Positions 43,776 through 57,900 of a stretch of DNA of 64,000 nucleotides are shown one piece after another. The notes under the pieces are model-generated. The model was not told where the DNA came from, ran no database searches, and saw nothing but the letters and a program-made list of their open reading frames with translations. Each line of letters begins with the position of its first letter. Position 1 is the first letter of the stretch. The position numbers were made by a program, and so were the translations under genes. The DNA comes from Bolinopsis microptera (lineage: Eukaryota > Ctenophora > Tentaculata > Lobata > Bolinopsidae), in contig NC_087075.1 in assembly GCF_026151205.1 (NCBI RefSeq), forward strand, positions 8,235,303-8,299,302, in the 5' to 3' direction.

Positions 43776-45490
43776 GAGGTCATGCATCTCTCAAAAGTGA
43801 TCTTTAATGATTTTTGACATTTCCCAAGATTCCATTTACCTGTACCTCAGCCTCAGGCTTTTCTGTTTATAACAAAATTCGGCGGAATGACACGCTGAGC
43901 GTCTCCCAATAATATTTCATACGTATCAAATTGGATGTTATTGGAAATAAAATAGCCGATAGTATCCCGGCACTAGCAGGGGACAGGATTTCGTTTCATA
44001 AAGTTTTTTTTAATAAGTTTAGATTTAGATACTGCCACTGGGGCCTTATGAGGTGAACGTACAAAGCGACAGCAACTAACCAATCAAAATAAATATGATT
44101 CACATCCAGTATTCAAATCTATAAATAGATTTGAATACTGGAGAGTGGAGGTGAATCATATTTTTATATTTAAGAAAAAGGCCAAAGAACCGATTTTTCT
44201 TCCTAAAATAGAAACACAGTGGTAAGTTTCTGTCTGTTCCCGTCCCGCACGGGCTCCGATATCACTATTAATAAGAATGTCGACAATTCTAGGGTGCTGG
44301 CATCACAGTTCCTGTCTAGTGGGAGACAAGAAATACAAAGTGATCCAATAGACGAACAAACAAAAATTACAATACAATCATAATAATTATTTGAAGAATT
44401 TTCACCATTTTGTAATCATATATTCTTAACGATATTACTAAAAATTTGAGAAATTAAGAACTTTAAAAGATGCTATTTGAAGCGTTACCATTACAGTAAA
44501 TTTCTCTATTATAGATTGCATAATGCATATTGACCCCTAAACTTATAAAACACTCGAAATTATAACAAAGATGAAATGCACTTCATTTTCATGAACCAGG
44601 TCAGAACAGGACTGGTAAAAAGGGTTTTAACTTTTAAATAGTGGCAAATAGTGGCAAATAGTGGCAAATAGTGGCAAATAGTGGCAATGATATCCGTAAC
44701 AAGGGTCAGGGATTGATAAACAACTAAAAGGATGACTCAGTTGCCTTCACGTTATTTAAATTAAAATTCTCCCTTTATAGTTCTATTTGTTTAACTAAAT
44801 TCCAAAAGTCTAGTTGAACCACTGCGATTTTACCAGTCCTATTTTGTCCTATGTGACTCATCACATTATCTAAAAAAGTAAAACAGCATATCATATCTTT
44901 GTACTATGATCATCTAAAAATAGAAGCATTCATTCAAATGCCTATCAAATATCAATATCATTCAAGCTATAGCTATCAATTTTCCCTAGCAAAAATTTGA
45001 ATTACTCAAATATTGATTGTTCACAGAGTTAAGACCTCAAGACCTGACAGGACATTCTTTCATCTTTCTTTTCTGAGCTTCTTCTGTTAATACTATCGAA
45101 TAGATACCCTGCCTTGTTTCTCTGAAATATTAATCTTTTAATAATCAAAAACAGATGATCTGCGTAAGCTGAACTTTTTTGTTGTCAAAAGTAGTTCGCA
45201 AGTCAGAAGTGTTGTGCTCTCGAAGATTAGAGCTCAAGTCACCCATCCTGACAAGCTCTTTTAAAATTCTGTATAATTACAAAATATTATGACAGCATTA
45301 TGACCATTACTTAATTTTTAAAGATTTTTAAAAGATTTCCCCCATACATGCCCGAATAAGAATGATAATTATCCTTTCTTCTAGTCTACCACTTGCGCCC
45401 ACAATTACCACTTTTAAATGTTTTGTTTACAACTTTGTCCCATCAGTCATGAGTATTATTAGGTTATCTACAGTTTGTTAGGTGGATACG
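43776..45490. other. Intergenic between foldback element and DMRT gene
   Basis: No gene is recognised. There is a hairpin at 44092-44163 (arms around CCAGTATTCAAATC) and five copies of a 10-bp unit AAATAGTGGC at 44636-44686. Confidence 0.5.
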
Positions 45491-45491
45491 A

Positions 45492-45499
45492 TTTTTATT
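45492..45499 (-). terminator. Candidate poly(A) signal of DMRT gene
   Basis: On the minus strand GAATAAAAATC lies about 85 bases past the proposed stop codon (45579-45581). Confidence 0.4.
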
Positions 45500-45578
45500 C
45501 TCCACTGTTAATCCTTCAATAACAAATTAATTGATAAAATAATTGATTAATTAAGTAATGTACTCACCACTAGGGCAG

Positions 45579-48500
45579 CTAAATGTTCTTGTGGGTGTTG
45601 TTGAGGCCAGAATCTTCAGGCTGACTAATCTGCTGCAGCAGCTGTCTGAAAGAGCTTTAAATTTATTAATTCATCGATTGTTTTCTCGCTAATTACGAAT
45701 AACCAGAATCTTTTCAGAATCTTTCCTGTAGCATAGGACTCGATTTATCTGAATGCTAGGCTCTTGCTGCCACATAATTTACATCATATGGCGACTTAAG
45801 GTCGAACGTATAAAGTCACTGTGTCCACTCTATGACGTCAATAAACGTCATGATTATGTCAACTTTTCCTCACGTTTACCTGTGCATCATTAGTTCGGGG
45901 TTGGAGTCTGAGCGAAGGAGTGCGTTCACTTGGTAGGAGGCTGAGGGGTGAGCTGCACGACCCGTGCTGGTGGCTACCTGTAACTACATTCATCAACTTT
46001 AGTTCAAGTTCTACAGTTTTTGTAGATAAGATTAATACACCATTATTAATCATTAGCTTATGTTCACAACTTTGCTTTAAATAAGCAAATTTCCCTACAA
46101 CAATGTTACAATGTTTTTACAAGAAATTCGGTTATTCAATCAGGTCAAATATTAGTTGCATAAATCCATTATAATGGATTTATGCAACTAATATTTGTAT
46201 ACCGTGGACTCAAACGGAAATTTATCAAATTAGTGCCCGTTTATTGGAGATCCATTCCGGAAAATCTGGTTCATTCAGAACGCTTGAGCGACATTCAAAA
46301 TCAATTTCCAATTACCAGCAAGGCAGGGGATGGCATTTAGTTTCATACAATCGAAAAATTTGTAAATTGCTTCTTGGATAATCGAATCACTGCCAATTTC
46401 CACTTTAATATCTGGACACTGTAAGATGTAAATCAGTAAATTATCCCCTAATTACAAACGAGTCTTATCATCAGTAACGGAGGGATCAGAGAGATGACGC
46501 TTATCAGATACCACAAAAACGACTACCTTACAAAATGTATCTACACGCGACGGTACAAACTGATATTTTGAAAATATCCATAAATTTTCGTTTAATAACA
46601 ACATATTAACGATCACCATAACATTGTGATGGATTTGCAGATTTTATTTTTTAGCTTTAACGAAATTGTTGTAGTTAAAGTTAAACGCTAAAGACAATTT
46701 ACAGATTTATATTATAAAGTAAAGTAAACCTTGTAGGCTGGATCGAAAAGCCGTTTTCTTTCCTCCAGAGAAGCATGGGTATGGGCTGCTGGTTGCGGAA
46801 ACGGCGTCATGCCTGAAAAATAAGGTGTCATTGTTCAAGGTTCAGCGACTATAAAATATAGTGAGTTTTGGAAGGGACATTTCAGAGATAGAGCCGCGTG
46901 ATAGCTGGATGGAATTCTGATGTAGGCTGTAAAGGTTGGCATCTGCAGGTGCAATTTTGCTTTGAGGACATGGCCTTTGCTATAAAGTCGGTGGAGATGA
47001 GAGGAATTTAACGTAATAACATTCCAAAGCTCTTCAATTCTGGGAAACTTTTGAGATGAAGCATTCTTGAGTTTGAAGTATTTATATATTTTAGGATGGC
47101 GAAGTCTTGAGGCACAATAACAGATCACGATTAGAATGATGGGACCATATAATTACTGATGTTGGAAATTTTGTGGTAGCAATTAGCTAGCAATAAATAA
47201 ACGGATCAAGACCCAAATTCTCACACTTTTGACCTCCGTCCTAACTAAATTAAATCCCGTCAAAACACATAATTTTACGCTAGTCTTGTCTACATTTTTA
47301 ACTTTTAAAACTTTCAGAATACTCAAATTCTTTCTTGTAATAAGGCGTGAACAATTTTAAAAGAACTTTAAAACTGCACACAATGAGCGTGATGTTATGG
47401 TTGCATTTTCTCCAAAACCTGTCAGATACCGAAATCATTAAATTTATCATATTTTATGCAAAAAATTTCATCTCTAAGTTTTTAGTAATGGCAGTAATTT
47501 CTCACCCGTGGAAATGAATTTTATGCGAATTACAGATGCATCAGGTATACTGTCTGGCTCCAAAATTCAGATTACCGTAAAAATTTCTCTGAGGACTAGA
47601 TAATCAGGAATATTCGGGGGAGTATCATGGTTTCAACCGGGCCGGTTGAAATAATTTATTCAAGGCAGCTGCACGACCGCCGGCTCATTATTTTACTTGT
47701 ATACATGTTTAACAGGAGGATAGGTCTGATTTCACAGTGAATGGTTAAGGCTCAGATTTACATCTTTACATGGTCCAGGGGTCACAGGTGAGAAATTGGA
47801 GTTCCGAGTGTGTGTTTAGGTCGATAAAAGGGTGAAGTGGTCCGATCTGGGCCGGCTCATGGGCTCTTACCCCAGTAGAGGTAATGAAGTTGGGAAAAAT
47901 TATCCGATAAAAATGTTACCACTTATCGAATATTTAAGTGACGTAATATATGCAGTGAACCAAGACCGGGAATATAATAAGCGGTGTTGCAACAAAAAGA
48001 AGACTTAAGGATACGTCATTCAAATTGAAGAATTTGTGACTGTTTCTTTAAGAGAAAACAGATATCAATCACAAAAATCTTAATCAAACCTTTGGAATGC
48101 GCACCGGAAAAATGCATACCAGGGTAGATATTGTATCTGGGATCCACTGTTTGCCTCAAGCAATCGTATCCCCACGTGGCACGGGCATCTTGTTGCAGGT
48201 AACCGTATCCAGCGTGTACCGCCGACAGGGCATCTGTCGTGGGCGGCGACGTTCTCAGTCTCTTAACTGAAAATTGAAAATTAGTTAGAAAAATAGCAGC
48301 AAATTCATTTTTAATCGGGAAAAGTCTTAATGAAATTGGGGATTAGAGCTGGACCCAAAAAATATAGTTACAGGTTAATAATAATAACTGTACCGGTACG
48401 CAATTTATGTTACTCGCATAAATTTCGTACAGTAATTAAACCCGCTTTTCTGATTTACAAGAGGGTTACCTTGTAACCCTCTCCCTTTTGTAAATCTAAA

Positions 48501-48951
48501 AAGGTAATCTTATAGGGTTAGATCAGAAGTTTCTTCAATGGCTCAACCACACTTAATGATGAGGGTTGATTATCATCACCTTATAGATCATATACTGGAA
48601 GTGGACGAGATTTGTTTTCGACATGATTACACTTGATGGAAAATTGATGAGACTAAATTAAATTTCAAACCGTTTCAAAATGTATTGTCAAAGTGGTTTC
48701 TTAGGAACTGCAGGTCATTTTTCTATTACGTTATTGAGTAATAAAGCTTGAATATTTCTGTGTGAATTTCGTTTTCAGTGGGAAGTGATATTTGGTGCTA
48801 GTTTGTGTTAAACATTTCTGCTTCACTTTCCACCCATATTCAAGTATGCAGTATGCAGCCTCATCGTTTACAACTGAGATTAAAGGCCAATGACCCCAGT
48901 AGGTTTAAACTCAGTTTAAAAGTTTAAACACAGACCCAAACACAAAATGAA

Positions 48952-48991
<40 letters not shown>

Positions 48992-51900
48992 TTTTAAGCA
49001 GTCATCAAATTCCTTAATTCCCATATGGCAAATGATGAGGAAACATAAATCCATCAGATTCCTCAAATCAGAGTGATCAAATAAAACTAAAAGGGTGCTT
49101 TTCCGTGGCCTTCCAGAGAATTTCATGATGTAACTTGTCTACAATAGCCAGCGAATAAGGACTCAGCACATACGGTCGATCGCCCAATGTGTCAACAAAT
49201 TGTAACTGTACTCTACTCAACCAAATCTGGGATAATTTTAAAACTCGCAGTACAGACATTTACCATGCTTTTACCAGCCAGTGATAAGCCTCGATACATA
49301 TAAAAAATTTTAAAACAACCGGAATAATATATTAGCGCACTTGTGCTTCATCATTTCAACAGGTTCTGTTTGTTATTGACTAGAAACACAGAAAGTTGGT
49401 CTTCATGCACTCACCACTCCAAACCCTAGAACGCATTAACAGATGATAATAATGTTTAAAACTCCTGTTTCTATCTAGCTGGAATTGTCAAGCCTTGAAG
49501 CCTGTGTAGCAAATCATAAGGGCGGTATAAGTCTACGTGACAGACGTTTTCTTGTGCCGCGCAGCTCAGCCGGCAGATAAGGGTTGTTTAACATCGCAGT
49601 CATGCTTCATTAAGAGCAAATATATAACCTTCCCGCTCAAGTGACAGATAAAGTCGGAGATTACACCGTCTGTCAAAATTAAGCTTGTCTGTTTTTTGTC
49701 TAAAAGTATCAATACAATGCAGGAAAGAGACAGTTAAAGAGTTTATAGTACTTAATGTGAGGTCGGAAGGACTTCGTGGTAATCCCTACAATTCGGGATA
49801 AAAACTGGAATTCAAAAATAGAACCGATGTGTCTCAAGCGGGCAGTGAAATAATTCAACGTCAAATTAGTGTCATGGTGAAAAGATTCCCGCGTCACTTA
49901 GACCATCAAGCGATCAGAAATCGGAAATCAAATCATCCTGTTTAGGATATTTTCTCGTGTTTTTCAGGAAATATTTTATGTTTACCTGGTCGCTCATAAC
50001 TGGTGGTATCGGGGGTCTGAGGCTCGTCAAATGTATCGTGGTATTCTGGTTTAATAGCGCTGGAGCACATGACTGGAGTAGTGCTTGAACAGCTGCTGTC
50101 CGCCTTCGGGAGAGAAATGTTAGTTTTCAGCAGAGCAATATTGGTGTTTCAATCAAAAAGTTGTTCAATAACACTGTAGACTTTGTATGAAATATATCGT
50201 CATTGAATTCAATTAATAAATCCGACCTCATGGTTGAACCAATATTGATAGCTCCACCAGAATATCATCTGTTTAACTATTAAATGTTAACGGAAGAATT
50301 CCAGAAACCCAACCCCGTCAAATTATAATTAATCTTGGTCAAAATGTCTCATCACGTGGCCATATTGTCGCATGAAAGGCAATTGTCTGGCCTATCAAAA
50401 TTTGAGAAGTTGCTGTAAAAAGCTGTGAGGTGGCAAGCTAAGCATTTTGTTAAGCACAAGCTTCTTACACAAGTTTATAACCAGTGTTCGTGTAAACAAA
50501 TATTTTATCTGCTTGTTTCGAAAATTCTGGACAAAATCGAATCTAAAATTTTTAATGCATCGGATACACTTATATCTCACATGCCGGTCCTATACAGGAG
50601 TATTAAAACTTTTGTGTCTGCATTTTGAAGTGTAGACAAAGTTTAATAATCTTGCAAAACAGAGGAAGAGGATATTCTAAATAAATAAATAGTCGAGTTT
50701 AAAACTTAAGCCCTACAAATTTTAAAACTCCCACGTAAGTAAGCTAAACAGTTAAAAAGTTGGAAAGTAGGAAGGTCTCTGACGGCAATTGCAAGCCAGC
50801 CGCAATTTAACTTATAACAAGGCGTTGATTATTATCCGCGGTTTAAAACATGACCATCTGGTTGCACATGCGGACAGGAGTTATTTTATTCGGTGCTGCA
50901 AAGTTGCGGAACCGGATCCTTAAATGTTGATTTCGTAAGATATCAGCACCCCTTGACTACACATCTTACACCGCAGCATGAAATCTCGTTATCAAGAAGT
51001 ATTTGACACCCATTTAACTGCCAACCTAGCAGCTGCTTCACTGATATAAGACTGTGCTAGTGCAACCAAAATCAGTCCTCTCAAACGGCCAGACTACTGA
51101 TAAAAATGACATGTGCAATGTTCTGTTCATCACAATACCTCTTGTCATACTAGACCCTGATGAAATGCTGCAATTCACCTACCAAACTACAGCTATAAGC
51201 ATCTTATCGAGCTGGCTCTGGAACTCACCATCAGATTATTTGATTGCTGCCGTTTTAATGCCGAAAGTTTCCGCTCGTTTGCCATTGTCTGAGCCATGCT
51301 TTTGTTACGCATCTGGGTTGCTGAGCAGAGGTCACACAAACAGTGTTCGTAAGGACATGACCCTTTGTGACCGATTCGGTAGTTTGTCTGAAATAAGATG
51401 ACCCATTGTGACCAAACTGTCAAGCTTTGGTGAAAGTACATGGAGTGGAAGTCATACTCCGGCTGATACATGTTGCTCATCACTGATGCTGTTTTGCCAG
51501 GAATAAGGTTCACTTTCACTTTTTTGGAAGAAGTTCTGGCTACACAATCACTAAACTCCGTTGCTGATTAAAATACGGTCGTCTGAGAATATCACCAAAT
51601 GCTCCAGGTACAAGAGCTTTATTTGAACCCTCCCGAGGGATAATGATTCGGTGCTTCGCTCGTTTACATTTACCACATAATTTTTTGGAGACTCTTGCTA
51701 TTTACTCGTTTTTAGCCGAATCCTAACAAAGCAAAATATGTGGCATATGTAAAATAAGTGACCAGCGCAGTACCACACACATACCGCGCTAGTGCCGCAA
51801 ATATAGCGCAATACCGCAAGGGTGTCACATATATTCTAGAGGCTGTGAACTTGTTCACGAGGTCCTCAATGTTTGTTTAGGACGCTTCGTTCATTCACAC

Positions 51901-54900
51901 TGCAATTCTAGGGACTTCGAACCGAGAGGTTTTCAGATTCTTGTCTGCCAGTGCCATGAGTCACATGATTAAGGGCAAAATCACAGGACACGGCTATAAG
52001 TCTCACTTGCTGATCTATACCCTCTCCGAAATTACCAAGTTTTTGCCATCACCAGCTAATTAGCACCCATATAATTGCCAGCAATTATACTATGGGAATC
52101 TCAAATTTGGCATGGCTGAAGTATCAATGACAGCTGTTATACCCCTGAGGTACGCTGCAGTCAACAATTACAGTGGTACAACTCATTAGCAGTGCGACTC
52201 ATTAGTCCAACTTGGTTCTTAGAATAGCCCACATCTGCCTTCGATCGAGATGCAACTTGAGTAACCGAGTGGTAAATAATGCAAGCTCGAAAACTTTCCA
52301 TTAGGGTGCATTAGCTTATGCTTCGTCGGATTCAAACCGCAGGAATATTTTTCAACAACCTTACCTAATACACCCAAACATCAACGAAACAACTTATAAT
52401 TGTCACATCCAGATATTATCATATTCATAACTTATTCATAACTTATTCATAACTTATTCATAACTTATTCATAACTTATTCATAACTTATTCATAACTTA
52501 TTCATATCATATTGACTCACTTCAGCAAATCCTGGCATGTGTTTCGGGATGGTAGACTTCCGTTCATTTGACATACACTTAGCCATGCTATCGTTGCGCA
52601 TTTTGATGGCGTGACATTGGGGGCATTTGCAGCTGAGGTACTCACAGTTTTGAGAGTGACCTTTCCTATACACAATCTGAAATAGTTTAACACGTGCTTA
52701 AGGTGAATAAAAACACGTGCTCCAATACGGTTATACATATCAGGAACGTGCTTTCACTGTACGATTGAAAATCAATATGCACGAGTGAGATATGATTGTG
52801 TGTGCTTGTTTGCACTTTTAATAAGAGCTATTATAATTTGGGATAATTATGCTTGATGTGCACAGCTGCTATAGAATTCAGATAGATTTGCTGAAATAAG
52901 AAAATGCACAGAGCGTTGTGGGTTATGTTTGGTGATAAAATGTATGAATTTAATAAAACATCGTATTGAATATTTGTAACTGGGCGCAGACAGCTAGCAT
53001 TTGTTCCGCCCAGCATACGTTTAAAAACTCATCCATTAAAACTTCATACAAGATCCAAACCTCATTACATGACAAATTTAAAATAACCTTTAAAAGGTTA
53101 GGTCTATTTAAAACTTTTTAAAACCACCAACCTTTCCGTGGTTTTTACATCTCGCGCACGTAGGCTTGCTTTTCACCGTCGGTTTGGGAGCTTTCTGTGC
53201 GTCTTTAGTGAGCATCGCGGGTATGTGGGATATTGTGACTTTGTCTACTGCAAAACAGGGAGATTTAGAAAAGATTTAGAGGATGTTATGAGGGAACAAA
53301 GGGAAAATCTTAGAAAAATTGAAGGGCATAAGGTTCAATTAAAGAGTCTATGGATTGGAGTAAATTACTGATAAAAATGTGGCTAAGAGCATTAGAGCAT
53401 ATCGAGGTTGTTTAAGTTTTAAGATTTTATATTTAAGAAATACAATATTTAAAATCAAAGAACTGCAATGAACTGTTAAAAAGGAAAACACTCGCTTGTC
53501 TGTCAAATTTTAAACGATTTTAAAGAAAGACGTTGGAATGCCACAAAATACGTGACGTTACTTTCCCTGTATTCTGTAACATGATGAATCACAATTCCGA
53601 TTCAAATACTTTAGTGTACAAGTGTATAAACAGTTCGACATATTGACTTATTGTCTTGAATACGTGGATTGAAGAGAGAAAACAATGAGTTGCACTTGTT
53701 GAGGGTTGAATCCATATTACTCGTTAACACTTAACTTAGGGATACTCAAATTTCCCGCATGTCGGCACACACAAAAACAGTCTTGATATGGCCGCCATTG
53801 CGGTACACCGTACACGAATCTTAATCCTTGCCATCGATCTTTTACGAAACGTAAGAAATTATAAGTTCAGTAAATAGGAGGTAAAAGATTACCCAGACGG
53901 AAACTGACCTATATCCATCTTCACATTTACTGTGCGGAATGAAAGCAAACACCAGCAAGCGAAGAAAAAAGAATCCCGTCTCCAGGTCACCGTAATGCGT
54001 TTACCAGAGCAGAAAATTTTATGCTCATACATAATTTCAGCATATTTTAGACCAATGAGGGAAGAGGTTGAGGAGAGGCCGACCAATTGGCGATCTCTGC
54101 TCAGGCATGCTGAGCCTCCTTCCTGACGTTCGTGAATCATACTGTAATTTTCCCTGCTCGTCAAATCCCCTTCTCCCGATATGAACTATTGATATGTGGA
54201 TCTCAGTCGGCAGCACGGCAGCTGCTTCATGTCAACTTCATGTACAGCATATTATTCTGGGACAATTTCTTGGGAAACATAATGTGTTTTAGGAACAAGT
54301 CATACTTGCAAAATGGCAAAAAGTTGTTGACTTGTTGGTCGGGTAATAACTTTGCGGAGTGGAAATGACGCTGGTGTGTCTAGACAGGGGACTGTTTCAC
54401 CCGGACCGTCATCTTAATCGTGCATTTGTGCCGTTTAATTATCCAGTTCTGACACCCCGGACAGGATTTAACGATGGTGTCACGGTTTGTTCATGGATTG
54501 CCAACTAGACATGTTAGGCGGTGAGCCTCGTACAGGTTCAGGAGAGTGAGCACCATTATTTCCCTGTTGAAGATGTGCTGCGAATGTATTGAGGAAAACA
54601 TAACGTATGATGCGGACTTTTTACAGTGTACCCATTGGAGATTCGCACGCGTGTGGTAGGACCGGACGTTGGGATCAGCCGATGATTGAAACGAAAATTA
54701 GTAAGACCAAACCCTAAGACAATTAACTTTTTCACTTCGATTTTGACTGCTGGGCACCAACTGATACCATGCGAGAAGTCTTGAAGTGTCCAAGATTTTG
54801 ACGCTCTTATTTGTACCGAAAGTGACTAATGTTGCTCCTTAGGTTCCAGAGTTATAGGATTGTTTGCCAACTGTTGCAACCTGTACTTCATAAATGGGCA

Positions 54901-57900
54901 ATTTGTCCACTGCTAATGCTATGCATATTCTACAGAAGATTTCCAACTAATTTTCATCACTCTCCGGATATTCCCCGTCAATAAAATAACGTGGTACACA
55001 CGTGACCACGTTAACCTGGTGTTGATTGGACTTGTAGGATCTCCGAAACCTTACCCAATGCATTTTGAATGAATTTTAAAACTGTTTCAAACGCAGACGG
55101 TCGGTCCGAGTTGACACTATGTGTTCCATTTAGTGGAGATCGGTAAAGTGGTTGATGATTCAGAATGGTAACTTTATAAAGGAGCACTTTGGTCATTCCC
55201 TCATACCCGGGGATAACTGACAATTGTTGATGGATCGAAACCCTTGCGGTGACTGGTAGATGATAAACGTCGTTATCAAAGCTCTCGTGTAATAATTGAC
55301 AGTTCACGGTTACTTGCGCCCGTCTTAGGTAGGGACGGCTATCAAAAATGTCACCAAATAAATATATTACACATGACTGATTTCAGAATCCTGGTATTTT
55401 CACAGTACGTAGGCATATGTGCAGCTGTGGGATGGAAAGTTATACTCAGGAGGAACTACTGAGAAGGATTAACTTTGGTCTGCGAAAAGGAAACTTGTGG
55501 TTTTCTTACGGTTCCAGGGCTAATTTGAAGACTGGTGATATCTGATAGTCTGTTTTCCGGACTTTTGGAATTTTTCAACAGTTTCACGCCAGTTATAGGT
55601 ATGTGATCTAATGTAATGGTTCTTGGGTCATGCAATTTACATCGTGTAGGCTTCAGCTTGGCAAGACCAATGTCCCTGGCGATGACATTTTGCTGTGATG
55701 GAACCCGACAGAAACTTGGTTATTTGGAACAAAATTCCAAATGATATTTAATGCAATTTGAAAACAGTTACTGTAATATATACCGTAAAATCATAGTCAA
55801 AGAATCATTTTGATAAATATGAGTTCAGTCTTCATTAGAGGATGATGCAAGACTCACTTAATACCGGGTACTCGGAGTTCACCCCACACCGTTTGAAGTG
55901 GACGTGAAATGTGCGGAAACTTAGGGAGAGTCGATATTTAAATGTTTGGTTGACTATGAGAAATAATGTTTTAAAGGAGTCCCCTGCATGTCAGATGTGG
56001 TATGAGAAATACACCTTGGCTTCACTAGGTTGGTGCTGATGTTTTTAAAGTAGGTTAAATCGCACAGAAATCTAATCATCTTTTTGTTGTTACTGATAGT
56101 TTGCTTTAAATTTAGTATCAAGAGCACCAGATCACTGCCCGTATAAATGATCTTATAGGTAAATATAAAGACCTCGAGTATTTATCAAAAGTTCAGCAAA
56201 CGACACGAATTTTAACCTTGATTCCCACAAAAGTTAAACTAATTGTTTTACGGAGTTACAATGATAGTTTAACTCTGGATTAAAATTGGTATGATAACAG
56301 GACGTGACGCCCAGACCCAACACTTACTCTAACAGTAACTCTAGCCCTAACCCTAACTGTAGCCCTAACCCTAACCCTAACTGTAGCCCTAACCCTAACC
56401 CTAACTGTAGCCCTAACCCTAACCCTAACTCTAACTCTAACTCTAGCCCTAACCATAACCCTAACTGTAGCCCTAACCCTAACCCTAACTGTAGCCCTAA
56501 CCCTAACCCTAACTGTAGCCCTAACCATAACCCTAACTGTAGCCGTAACCCTAACCCTAAGTCTAACTCTAACTCTATACTAGCCCTAACCTTAACTCTA
56601 ACTGTAGCCGTGACCTTAACCATAACCCTAACAGTAACCCTCATCCTAACTCTAACCCTAACTCAGTTATAACTGGGACCCTAACTCTAACCGTAACTCC
56701 AACCCTAAGTTCCTTACCATAACCCTTATCCTGACCTTACTCTAATTAAAAATCTAATCGTTTACGGATTACAGAGGGAGTAAATAATCGATTTTCCGAT
56801 ATTTTTACCAAGAATCCTGAATGTAACCAATTTTTGACCTGAAGGTGTCACAGATCGAATTAACAGTGAAATAAATCACGCTTAAAAAACATTTTTGGAT
56901 ATATTTGAACTAATAATCTGGCCGGATATTGTATTTAACTGAGTATGTAACGGGGAAATACCTCAAAAGTAAAGATTTTCATTTATAAATACTTCGGCAC
57001 GGGCGAGGTCTCGTTACGAACGCATGAAGTCTACTTGCCTACTCCTTATTATTGACGATAATCTCTGTATCTTGGCAGAAATGAGAATAAATTAAATCAG
57101 TTGAATTATTATCCCATTTACAATTAGATTATATCCTTAGATCGCTATGAGATCCTATTCAACTTGCGGATTGACATTAAAAACATTAACTTTGATATAG
57201 TATTTTGACAGTTCAACGATATAAGGTTTGCTAACAATGACGTAAATATTGTCGATATTTTTTTAAAGATTATTATAAAATACAACTCAAATTTCAACGA
57301 ATTTTGATTTCTTCGAATACAATTTTAACCGACAGGATAAAAGCACGTATTAGTTACCAAAGAAACAATATACGGCCGTTTTTACGACCTGATCATTCGC
57401 CATTTCCAATAACTTTCCACCAGCCGTTGTCAGAAATTACATCAGGTGGTAAACTTTATGTCGACCTTATATTACGTCGTCGTAGAACTTAAATGTCGAT
57501 AGTCCGATTTCTCAAATATTCATTAACAGAGCGTTTTGATCGACATTATAATTAGAAAATATTGAGCTACAAAACACACGTGAAGAGGCTCGGAAACAAT
57601 TTATGCTACCTTTAAAAGGTTTCAAATTATATATTACATAATGATGTAGGAAGAATCGTAATTCAGTGAGTTTCAGGAATATTCTACAAAGCGGAAGTAA
57701 CTTGAAACACGTCTACCCGGACTTCGGGATACGTCTACCCAATCCCGGTTAACCACAACAATAATTACAGGTTATGAATTGAAGAAACTTAATGAAATTT
57801 TGAAAAAATTAGACCGGGCATAATTTGGTTTCTATTCTGTTTAATTTTGGCGGCCTTTTCCCTGATACATCATAGGTACATGCACGTTGAAGACTATCTG

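Noticed and set aside
56280-56672. Three long frames rich in Asn/Pro/Ser or Val/Arg
   Set aside because: They are translations of the telomere-like hexamer array, not proteins.
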